64,000 bases of DNA, from NCBI GenBank assembly GCA_002811645.1, contig PDIP01000045.1, forward strand, positions 147,703-211,702. Direction: 5' to 3'. The notes under the pieces were generated by a model, which saw nothing but the letters and a program-made list of their open reading frames with translations, made no database searches and was not told the DNA's origin. A program made the translations under genes and the position numbers. Positions 19,626 to 27,605 of the stretch are shown in pieces; within the stretch, counting starts at the first letter, position 1, and each line of letters starts with the position of its first letter. The DNA comes from Corallochytrium limacisporum (lineage: Eukaryota > Opisthokonta).

Positions 19626-20651
19626 ATGGGAAAATGTACAGTAGACCACCTTGAGGAGGCATGGACATACTGCAAGCAGTATATCCCGGGATGGGCGAAA
19701 CTTAAGCGAGAAGACGCCCATGTGGAACCCATCTGTGGGGGCCTATCGAACCTCTTGTTCATATGCAAGGTGCCTGGGCACCAGCCTGAGCATGGCGTCC
19801 TGGTCCGCGTCCACGGTGAAAAGACCTCTCAAATGATTGACCGAGTTGCTGACACACTCGTCAGTGCCATCATGGGAGAACGTGGGCTTGGTCCCAAGCT
19901 TTTGGGTATGTTTGAAAAAGGTAGAATCGAGGATTTTCTCCCGTTCCGAACTCTCAAGACCCCGGACCTGAAGGACAAGCAGCTGCAGGAAGAAATTTGT
20001 GCCATGTTAGCGAAGGTTCATTCCCTGATGATTCCTTTGCCGAAAAGCCCAGTCTTTTTCCGATCTCTAGAGCGGTTCATGGCCGTGGCAAAAGATACGG
20101 ACTTTGAAGACGCAGCCCTGCAGGCCAAGGTTAATGACTTGATATCAAGGTTCGATATGGTCGAAGAAATAGAATTCTTGAGGAATTACATTGGCAAAGG
20201 AGAGCACACAGTATGCTTCTGCCACAATGATTTGCAGGAAGGCAACATTCTGGTAGACCCCGCAAACCCGGGTGATGTCCGTTTCATTGATTTTGAGTAC
20301 TCTGCGTACAACTACCGGATGTTTGATTTCGCGAATCACTTCATCGAACACGCTATTGACTACAACTATCCCGAGTATCCGTACTTCAAAATCACATTGG
20401 AGAACTTCCCCACGCACGACGAAATGCAATCCTGGTTAGAGACCTACATAGCCACACGACGCAAGCTGGGTGTAGACGAAAAGATGTCGGTGGAAGGTGA
20501 GATAGCCAAGATGCCTGCGTTCGTGGCAGCGACACATTTGTATTGGAGCGTGTGGTCTCTTAGTCAGGCGGCTGGTGAGATTGAGTTCGGGTACCTTGAG
20601 TATGCTGAAGAGCGTATGATTTTGTATCAGGAATGGAAGAAATCTCTGTGA
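19626..20651 (+). CDS. Choline kinase (choline/ethanolamine kinase family)
   Basis: 341 residues. It phosphorylates choline with ATP, the first step of the CDP-choline route to phosphatidylcholine. The aminoglycoside-phosphotransferase-like fold shows the substrate/ATP loop CGGLSNLLF near residue 38. The catalytic Brenner motif is CHNDLQEGNILV, with H200, N201 and D202. The metal-binding motif FIDFEYSAYNYRMFD has its Asp at 222. CHND-x-QEGNIL and the NHFIEHAIDYNYPEYPYF segment are closer to choline than to ethanolamine kinases, though many enzymes use both substrates. The frame extends upstream to a GTG at 19548, but the ATG at 19626 fits the family's N-terminus. The stop lies only 33 bp from the convergent AROS-like gene. 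Confidence 0.92.
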   Translation: MGKCTVDHLEEAWTYCKQYIPGWAKLKREDAHVEPICGGLSNLLFICKVPGHQPEHGVLVRVHGEKTSQMIDRVADTLVSAIMGERGLGPKLLGMFEKGRIEDFLPFRTLKTPDLKDKQLQEEICAMLAKVHSLMIPLPKSPVFFRSLERFMAVAKDTDFEDAALQAKVNDLISRFDMVEEIEFLRNYIGKGEHTVCFCHNDLQEGNILVDPANPGDVRFIDFEYSAYNYRMFDFANHFIEHAIDYNYPEYPYFKITLENFPTHDEMQSWLETYIATRRKLGVDEKMSVEGEIAKMPAFVAATHLYWSVWSLSQAAGEIEFGYLEYAEERMILYQEWKKSL

Positions 20652-20684
20652 TATAGTAGTTCATAAACATATCTATTACATGCC

Positions 20685-21128
20685 TTAAGCTTCGACGTTC
20701 TTGCCGGCAAAGTACGTCTTTGCAAATCGCTGAAAATCCTCCTCTGTAAAGACCGTGCCCTTCTTTTGTTTCTTTGCGCCGTCACCTTTGCCAGCCTTCT
20801 TTAGTGCAACACCCTTTTCATTCACGTACCTCTGCAAGACCTGTTGCTGAACGTCAGATGCAACCGACTTCTGGGTCTTCCTTAAGCGCTTTACATTGTT
20901 ATTATACACGGACTTGCGCCATTGCTCATTCTGACCGGCTTCGTATTTCTTTAGCTTCTGCTCCAACTCGCCCTGTCGCATTTCGCTGGCTCTAGCAATT
21001 CTTGACTTTCCAGCCTTCTTTTTTTGTCTTCTACTAAGCTTTCGTGGCTGCGTTTTACTTGATCCGAACCCCAGGGTGTCATCAGAAGCACCCAGATCTA
21101 GGCTGTGCTTCGACAGGCTCCACGACAT
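20685..21128 (-). CDS. RPS19BP1/AROS-like 40S ribosome-biogenesis protein
   Basis: A 147-residue, very basic protein. The C-terminal motif KGTVFTEEDFQRFAKTYF (about 124-141) matches the diagnostic end of animal RPS19BP1 (active regulator of SIRT1). The central KSVYNNNVKRLRKTQKSVASDVQQQVLQR segment aligns with that protein's single conserved helix region. In animals it binds ribosomal protein S19 and works in small-subunit assembly, with a reported second role in SIRT1 activation; only the first can reasonably be extended here. A bipartite nuclear signal (RKLSRRQKKKAGKSR, about 29-43) supports nucleolar location. The 33 bp gap to the convergent choline kinase gene implies overlapping 3' UTRs. 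Confidence 0.82.
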   Translation of the reverse strand: MSWSLSKHSLDLGASDDTLGFGSSKTQPRKLSRRQKKKAGKSRIARASEMRQGELEQKLKKYEAGQNEQWRKSVYNNNVKRLRKTQKSVASDVQQQVLQRYVNEKGVALKKAGKGDGAKKQKKGTVFTEEDFQRFAKTYFAGKNVEA

Positions 21129-21672
21129 GGTTTTATCTTATTTCTGTTCTGGTTGACCGCAGTCGTACACTTCACGAGGCTTTTCTTTCAAACATCTGCG
21201 TATTCACTTTTGTGTTATAGGTCCTGATAATTGAAACTACATGGATAGGCCAAGGCGATTGTGCCAATAAAATCCAGTCCACCTCGCACGTTGAAGTACC
21301 TATGGGAGACCCACCTGACCACCGCAAAAAGGGAGACTCCACTGGGCACTTATAACGCGTGGTGGGGTGGGTGCAGCAAGATTTTCGCTCCCCGGCCTCT
21401 TTGCCTTGCGCTCCCTCCGGGAAAGGAAAAGGGCGGGTCAGGCTACCACCGGTACGTAACAGAAGAAGGGCGTACCATTTGTTTTAAGGCGGTGTTCTAA
21501 TGCTATTTAAGATGGCTACCAAACATTCATGAATTTTTGTTCACGGTGTTTGTGTGAACATAGAGCATTGAGACAGTTCGCCAAATTCGAGGACCATCGA
21601 AGAAGCAAGGCGCGAAGTTGCAGCTGGGCAACATGTGAAGAACTCAGCCAACTTGAAGAGTATCTGTACACC
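21129..21672. other. Divergent gap upstream of CWC15
   Basis: About 540 bp. The reading frame of CWC15 is open back to an ATG at 21529, so the transcript leader may start near there. Nothing else recognised. Confidence 0.5.
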
Positions 21673-22374
21673 ATGCCACGTCGAGGGCAGCAGCTGGCCC
21701 CTGCCCGCGACAAACGAGACGCAGTTGGACTCATGCCAGTCAAGTACCGCAACACAAAAGATCGTACAGGAGCGAAGGAATCGTCGAATGATACGATAGC
21801 GGAACCTGGATCGGCCGATTTGCATGAAAACGACATACGCAATAACAAGCTAAAGAATAGGAAAGTAGAAAGTGAACATCGTTCTGATGAAGGTAAACAA
21901 CCACAGAATGATAGTGACGAGAATGAGAGCAGCGGAGACGAAAGCGATGAGGATCTCCTCCAGGAGCTGGCCAAACTTCGTGAGGCGCGCGAACAAAGGA
22001 CTGGAGGATCAGGGATATCAGCAGACACTCGCGGCCCTCCTGTAGGACCAGATGGAGCTGAATCTGTCGGAGAAGCTGAAGATAGGGACACCAGCGTTAC
22101 AGCAATCAACAGCAATCCTCTGCTGATGAACAGCACTTCGTCAGCATTCCGAAGAGAGCGCTCTGTTTCGGTGGCCCCATCGGTGACCAGCGTGCACACT
22201 GCTGTCTCTACAAGCTTTGGTGTGTTTGGAAGCACTCGCAAGCGCAGGCTTGGGGATGGTGTCCTGCTTCGAGCCTCCGACAGTACGGACCAGTCAAAGC
22301 GCCGAAGACAATACGGAAACGATATGCTCAAAAGTGATGCACATAAAGAGTTCATGAGGAGGTTCATAAAGTAA
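21673..22374 (+). CDS. CWC15-like spliceosome component
   Basis: From the ATG at 21673, 233 residues. The C-terminus NDMLKSDAHKEFMRRFIK matches the invariant end of CWC15 (human AD-002), a small disordered protein of the Prp19-associated activated spliceosome. Other family marks are the acidic DESDEDLLQELAKLREAREQ segment, the NSNPLL motif and the RKRRLGDGVLLR stretch that corresponds to the RRWDDDVVF region. The usual start (MTTA...RPT.....ARGG) is not obvious. The in-frame ATG at 21529 would add 48 residues that look unlike the family; the one at 21673 has a better context (ACACCATGC). The presence of a spliceosomal protein shows that splicing persists although most genes here lack introns. 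Confidence 0.85.
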   Translation: MPRRGQQLAPARDKRDAVGLMPVKYRNTKDRTGAKESSNDTIAEPGSADLHENDIRNNKLKNRKVESEHRSDEGKQPQNDSDENESSGDESDEDLLQELAKLREAREQRTGGSGISADTRGPPVGPDGAESVGEAEDRDTSVTAINSNPLLMNSTSSAFRRERSVSVAPSVTSVHTAVSTSFGVFGSTRKRRLGDGVLLRASDSTDQSKRRRQYGNDMLKSDAHKEFMRRFIK

Positions 22375-22458
22375 CAATACGTAAATTACACTGAAATCAT
22401 ACTTACTATTGTGTTTATATTTACATTTAAATGTTTTCTAATTCAATCATCAATGCCA

Positions 22459-22785
22459 CTACGACGACTTTGGAGTTTCGTCATCAATGACATGGATCAT
22501 TTCGCCCTTGCTATTGAGAAAGTACTTTGACTGGCCTTCGTAGATGTTCTTTAGTTCTGACCGCTTCATTTCCTTAAAGACGATGGGCTTGAGCTCAATA
22601 TGTTCCTGTACCTTTCGGAGCACACCGTTGATTCCGGGAGTGTTCATGTGGATCACCGTCTGCAGGCGCTTTGTGAATCCCAGCGACTTTAGTGCGTCCT
22701 TCACGTCCTGGGATCTACGGGCAGGACCTTTAACCATGGTCACAGCCCACAATTTCTGAACCGGAGGCCGTACAAAGCTTGTCAT
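22459..22785 (-). CDS. Mitochondrial large-subunit ribosomal protein uL30m
   Basis: 108 residues, with the L30 ferredoxin-like fold. KLWAVTMVKGPARRSQDVKDALKSLGFTKR is the conserved first strand and helix, followed by the NTPGINGVLRKVQEHIELKPIVF second half. The GPARR and TPGINGVL elements and the C-terminal extension of about 40 residues point to the mitochondrial rather than cytosolic L7/L30 form. The N-terminus is short for a targeting signal (MTSFVRPPVQK), but small mitochondrial ribosomal proteins often have none that is cleaved. It converges on CWC15 with an 84 bp gap. Confidence 0.88.
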   Translation of the reverse strand: MTSFVRPPVQKLWAVTMVKGPARRSQDVKDALKSLGFTKRLQTVIHMNTPGINGVLRKVQEHIELKPIVFKEMKRSELKNIYEGQSKYFLNSKGEMIHVIDDETPKSS

Positions 22786-23376
22786 GTTTGTTGCTACTTA
22801 GTTTTATACCTGTGAGCCTTCTAGATTTCCTTACATTGCGCTGTGAAATACCCACCTTTTGTGTGATTCGCAAATATGTTTAATTTGCTGCGGTCACAAT
22901 GTCTATATTTGTCGGAGTACATGCTTCCAAATAGGCGATCACATAAAAGACGTAAAACAGAGACCATCACTATACACTTCATTTGCTCTGAACTCTCAGT
23001 CCTGTTCGGAATGTTTGAACATTCAGTCACTAATCCAGAACTTGCGTAACAAGCTAACAACAGGGGCACTACGGAGCTGCACCCATTTGCGCACCGAGTG
23101 CCACATGTCTCCCTCCCACCTCCCATCGGGCTACCTAGCCACGGACCCTTCTCCCCTCTCCCCCCCCCCTCGGGGCGATGGCCCGGCGAGCACAGAATCG
23201 CTGCTGTTGCGTTTCTCTCCCGTCGACCGGGGGCTTGGGACTGCTGCGGGGGGAACATCGTTACTATTGAAGCTCAAGGTGCTGATGATGAAACGGCTAG
23301 AAAAGAGACAGAGAATCGAAGCGTCGTGCTCGTTTTCTTCGAGGCTTTACGTACGATAGATGTTTCCTGAAAAGAA
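22786..23376. other. Divergent gap between uL30m and glycerate kinase
   Basis: 591 bp. A run of nine C followed by TCGGGG lies near 23161-23176. I see no gene; the overlapping short ORFs have no family features. Confidence 0.55.
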
Positions 23377-24570
23377 ATGGTGCGTCAAGTGCTTGTAGCG
23401 TGCGACAGCTTTAAGGGCACGCTTACAGCGGCGCAGGCCAACCACGCCATCGCGACGGGTCTCAAGGTAGCAGTGGGTAAACTGTTTGCAGATCTTCGCA
23501 TTGACAGCGTAGCCTTGAGCGATGGAGGTGAGGGCTTCCTCTCTGCCTTGGCCTCCAGCTTGACCCTGCAGATCCAGGAGCTAGAGGTGTCACATCCAGT
23601 ACAAGGAAAACGTGTCCGCAGTGTGTACGGTATTGGCCGAGATCAACTTACTGGGCAGCGGATAGCAGTACTTGAAATGGCACAATCTGCTGGCCTTGAC
23701 CTTGTAGGTCCCAACGAACGTCATCCGCTACAGCTCTCGACACAGGGTTTTGGAGAGACCATCAAGGCAGCCTGTGAGCAGATGACAGCATTCGAGGGAG
23801 GGGAGAGCTTGTTGCTGATCGGCATCGGCGGGAGTGCAACGAATGATGCAGGTCTGGGTGCGCTGGGAGCATTAGGACTGCAGATATATGGCTCGAACGA
23901 CAGTGTTCCACTTACAGGACCGATCAAAGGAAAAGACCTGCTATCAATCTCACGCCTAGCGTTACCGAAGGCATCACCGAAGGGCCTGCTACCAGGAGTG
24001 CGGGTCCGCATCGCTTCGGACGTGACCAATCCCTTCACAGGCCCCAAAGGAGCAGTGGCCGTCTTCAGTGAGCAGAAGGGTGCAACACCCCACGACAAGG
24101 AACTACTAGAGCAGGGAATGCAAAACGTAGAGCCCATGCTCTCCGGTCTGCTGGGGAGGCCCTTGTCGAAGAAACCGGGAGGAGGGGCTGCAGGGGGTGT
24201 CGGAGGTGGCCTCATTAGTGCCCTCGAAAGCAGCCAATTACTTGCGGGTGCCCAATTGGTTTCCGAAGCGGTACATTTGGAAGAACGCATCCGAAAAAGC
24301 ACCTTGGTGATCACCGGTGAAGGTCAGTACGACAGTCAGACCGCCGACGGCAAGATTTGTAGCCATGTTATGTCTTTATGCGAACGCCACAAGGTTCCTG
24401 TGATGATTGTCTGTGGCAATGCGCAGATACCTAACGATCAGACACACCAGGTACCTGTGCTGGCCATGACTTCACATTTCCCTTTAGAGGAATGTCTGAG
24501 TAAACCTGATCAAAGTCTGGAGCGCATGATAGCCAAGCAAGCAGATCTCCTCACAGAGATTCTGAATTAG
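23377..24570 (+). CDS. Glycerate kinase, GarK/GlxK type
   Basis: 397 residues. It phosphorylates D-glycerate, most likely to 2-phosphoglycerate as in the bacterial GarK family. The N-terminus VLVACDSFKGTLTAAQA, SDGGEGF, the EMAQSAGLDLV segment and the glycine loop GIGGSATNDAGLG (149-161) are hallmarks of this two-domain fold. The C-terminal part has GGGAAGGVGGGL and TGEGQYDSQT. There is no targeting peptide. This family is mostly bacterial, with scattered eukaryotic members, and differs from animal GLYCTK and plant GLYK. Base composition does not differ from its neighbours, so any transfer would be old. The ATG at 23377 begins the conserved sequence almost immediately. It converges on STK19 with a 56 bp gap. 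Confidence 0.92.
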   Translation: MVRQVLVACDSFKGTLTAAQANHAIATGLKVAVGKLFADLRIDSVALSDGGEGFLSALASSLTLQIQELEVSHPVQGKRVRSVYGIGRDQLTGQRIAVLEMAQSAGLDLVGPNERHPLQLSTQGFGETIKAACEQMTAFEGGESLLLIGIGGSATNDAGLGALGALGLQIYGSNDSVPLTGPIKGKDLLSISRLALPKASPKGLLPGVRVRIASDVTNPFTGPKGAVAVFSEQKGATPHDKELLEQGMQNVEPMLSGLLGRPLSKKPGGGAAGGVGGGLISALESSQLLAGAQLVSEAVHLEERIRKSTLVITGEGQYDSQTADGKICSHVMSLCERHKVPVMIVCGNAQIPNDQTHQVPVLAMTSHFPLEECLSKPDQSLERMIAKQADLLTEILN

Positions 24571-24626
24571 TATCATTAAAGAAGGTTTTATGTATTAGTA
24601 TCTATTGTACAGTGATAATTGCTCCT

Positions 24627-25451
24627 TTAGTCCAACAGCCTCAAAATCGATCCACTGGGACCATCCTCACGCTCAACGCGCCCTAGGCCGATCAGGTCCG
24701 CGATCTGGTACACGACCGGGATCTCTACGCCTGTCACATAGCGCTGCATAAAATCCGACTCCTGCATTCGCCCAAAAGTTTTGCGTCTCAAGATCTTGGA
24801 GTATTCCTTTCTGCTCTTCGTTAGCTGGCGCATATAGCTGGCAGCGTTTGGTACGTTGAACCGGTAGACTTCGTGGCCAGCAGTGGCAATCAGGGCCATC
24901 CGCATCAGAGTCTTGATGTCCTCGTCGTCAAAAGCGAACCTTTCTATGAGCTCGGATTTGCTGACCCGAGGTCCGAGTACGGACGGACGTACTTCGCTCA
25001 CAAACCGCCTTTGAACTTCCTCAGTCTCTGAATTAGGGCGATAAGCCTTATCCACCACCGCCCTGTAGTCCTGGGCGGTGAGTATAGCCTCGGTCGCGCC
25101 ATCTAGTAGAGGCAGTTCAAAGATGTGGATCTTTCCATTGGCGACCATGCTTTGAATTTCCCGATCAATGACAGTTCGATTCGGTTGCCGTGTATAAATC
25201 ATGTGCCGCAGCACAAATGGAGGCATAAAATGCTTCTTGACATGTGTGCGCATGAGCCTGCTGAAATGTTGAATGATCACAAGCGTGTCTTCCATTGAGG
25301 CTGCCTCAAGGAAATCGAGATCATCAAGGCCGTCATCCTCATTATTCTTCTGTTGTTCCTTTGCCGATGTAGTAGTCGGACCCTGATCTCTCCTTGTTGC
25401 TTGTCCCGGGGTTCGTCGCCGGCGACTATATACCCCGGTTGACCTCTTCAT
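24627..25451 (-). CDS. STK19-like winged-helix DNA-repair protein
   Basis: 274 residues. After a basic disordered N-terminus of about 45 residues come three winged-helix-like units typical of STK19. The first shows PPFVLRHMIYTRQPNRTVIDREIQSMVANGKIHIF, the second ILTAQDYRAVV...KSELIERFAFDDEDIKTLMRMALI, and the third the C-terminal VVYQIADLIGLGRVEREDGPSGSILRLLD. Although named a kinase, the protein has no kinase fold. In animals it binds DNA and acts in transcription-coupled nucleotide excision repair with CSA and TFIIH. The role here is inferred from homology. The ATG at 25451 starts the only Met before the conserved region apart from internal ones. Confidence 0.88.
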   Translation of the reverse strand: MKRSTGVYSRRRRTPGQATRRDQGPTTTSAKEQQKNNEDDGLDDLDFLEAASMEDTLVIIQHFSRLMRTHVKKHFMPPFVLRHMIYTRQPNRTVIDREIQSMVANGKIHIFELPLLDGATEAILTAQDYRAVVDKAYRPNSETEEVQRRFVSEVRPSVLGPRVSKSELIERFAFDDEDIKTLMRMALIATAGHEVYRFNVPNAASYMRQLTKSRKEYSKILRRKTFGRMQESDFMQRYVTGVEIPVVYQIADLIGLGRVEREDGPSGSILRLLD

Positions 25452-27212
25452 TTGTCGAATTCTTTCTCATGCCTCAGTCCAATAGACAGCCTCGTGGACG
25501 AAACTGGTCACTTGCTGCTCCACTGTGATGCCACATCCTCTCACCAAACCATTGGCGGAACATCTTCGAATACCTTCACGTCCAAGTAATTATCACTCCT
25601 GCCGAGAAGATTCCGGAGGAAGAAACCCCCTCGGTTACCAGCCCACCGCGAACCTGCCGCCAACGATCCGCTTTGCGCAGGATGAAGGTGCATCTCCTTC
25701 GATACTCCGGGCGGGATGGGTCGGGGCGCCAAACTTCATCTCTCCTTTGCGGGGTGGGTCCATCGGTCGGGTGGTTCACCACAATCAATAAAATAGTTAA
25801 GGGGCAGGGCACGGTTTTGTCTGCGCCCACCTCTCCTGTCTAAGGAACAAAATTGGACTCTCAAACTGATCGTGAGGGTTCCATCTAACCGTGTATCGAG
25901 AACGTCAGCTTTGCCTAATCTGATAAAAAGGACCCCTTGCAGATGTGGGCACGCGACAGCGTGCTGTGTTGCGATCTCGCCATGTTACTGGCACATTGTT
26001 GATGCCGAAATTTGTCGCTAACGCGACAAACACAGGTCCCTCCAATTGGTCCCGCAATTGGATGCACACCCTCCCCGTCTGATGGGAGGACATACAATTC
26101 TTGGGCACAAGGCCCTAAAAGATCGGGGGCCACACAGAGTGTCTGTGCGCTTCTACAAAAATGAAAAAAAAAAGTAAAGCATAAAAAAGCATGACCGACC
26201 CTGGACCGGCGCAGACACGAGACCTGTCTTCATACCCTCTTTGTTCCATCGGGGCTAGGTTCCCCAAACAGCGACTCACGGCGTTCGGGTTTCAAACGTC
26301 TCACCCGCGGTGGCACACGCTCTTGTCACCAGCGCAGTCGTATTTCCTTCTCTCGTCTCCCATAGGTCATTGAACACACACGTTTGGGTGTCCTTGCCAT
26401 TGGGGGGGGAGGGGGGGGGTTTAGAGAGAAGCTAGGGGTTGGAACCCAAGAAATTGAAGTGGGAGAATTTGAATTTTTTCTTCATCCTTTATTCTCACAT
26501 ACGAACACGTCACATGCCCTCCTCCTCCCCCCCCTCCCAACAGTTCCGTCAGTTGCGGCGGTGTCCACTCAGTTCTGCCCCATTACTGGAAGTGCTGGGG
26601 CAAAGTAGGATCCGCAGCTGAGTTCGGACTTCCATAGTAAATGTACCCAACAGAGGCGAAGGCGGCCCCATCGGGTCACTCGCGGTTGTGTACAACTTGT
26701 GTTATAGATACCTAATCCCGCGTCCCGTTTTTATCTGGAAGTGTAGCTATACTTCATATATTACTACTTTTTCATTATGTTCGGCACAACTATGTAACTT
26801 AAGGCCAAGTGATGAATGGAGGGAAGGGGAAAGAAGACGCAGACCGACAAGACACGCGTGACAGCGGGGAGCGGGAGAGGAAGCAGGCCTGACTTTTTCG
26901 TGGTGCCTACGAACGGAGAGTGTGACGGAGCGGATGTTTACCGCCGACCTGCGCCCCTCCCCACTTCCCCCGATGCAGACATTGGCGACCCAGTTTGGCC
27001 CAGCCGCGACACACTCGGGAATTAAGTTGCTGACCGTGGTGGACCCTTTTCGATGGTCGAAACTTAGGGCGTCCTTGCGGTATCAGCTCGGTACGCGGAC
27101 AAAACAAGTCACGTTGCGAAGGTATTTTGTGTGCACGGGGTGTCTACTTCGGTATCTGTGACTGATTGTTTGAGAGTCTTTTTCTCGAGTGCGATTAACA
27201 AAAAGGGACAGA
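25452..27212. other. Intergenic, 1.76 kb
   Basis: Divergent gap between STK19 and the HIG1 gene. It has poly-A at 26165-26174, G-runs around 26402-26420, C-runs around 26526-26540 and one copy of the dispersed motif at 26632-26649. The short ORFs have no recognisable similarity. Confidence 0.55.
26632..26649 (+). repeat. Dispersed motif copy
   Basis: CCATAGTAAATGTACCCA, in the gap upstream of the HIG1 gene. Confidence 0.6.
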
Positions 27213-27605
27213 ATGGCAGAAAGCGGAAATGCGCAACCCAAGGTGGCTGGCCACCACGGCAAGCATGGATTTATTCAAGAGACGAAAGGTTCTAGTGACC
27301 GTGGTGAGTACATCTCTGCATTTGACCAGCGTAAGCCTGAGCACTGGCGCAACACTTTCCAGAAGAACCTCTTGGCATCTCCGGTTGTGCCCCTCGGTGT
27401 CGGTCTGACCGTTGCATCAATGATCGGGGCACTGTGGGCTTGGCAGGCTAAGCGTCCTTTGCTTACCAACTACTTCCAACGCGGCCGAGTAATTTTCCAG
27501 GGTTTGACTGTGGCGTCACTGGTAGCTGGTGTAGTCATCTCTGCTGATGGTACGCGCCGCGGCTTCCAGCGTGTCGAGCCCATCGGTGCAACCAAGCAGG
27601 AATGA
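27213..27605 (+). CDS. HIG1-domain protein (Rcf/HIGD-like respiratory supercomplex factor)
   Basis: 130 residues. Two hydrophobic helices, about 58-78 (VVPLGVGLTVASMIGALWAW) and about 90-112 (VIFQGLTVASLVAGVVIS), flank the RPLLTNYFQRGRV loop. This is the HIG1 hairpin of the mitochondrial inner membrane, found in Rcf1/Rcf2 and HIGD1/HIGD2, which help assemble cytochrome c oxidase and respiratory supercomplexes. The N-terminal 45 residues are soluble and contain a KPEHWRNTFQKNLLASP lead-in typical of the family. The frame continues upstream to a GTG at 27189, but the ATG at 27213 is the first. Length fits either subfamily; I cannot separate them. Confidence 0.83.
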   Translation: MAESGNAQPKVAGHHGKHGFIQETKGSSDRGEYISAFDQRKPEHWRNTFQKNLLASPVVPLGVGLTVASMIGALWAWQAKRPLLTNYFQRGRVIFQGLTVASLVAGVVISADGTRRGFQRVEPIGATKQE

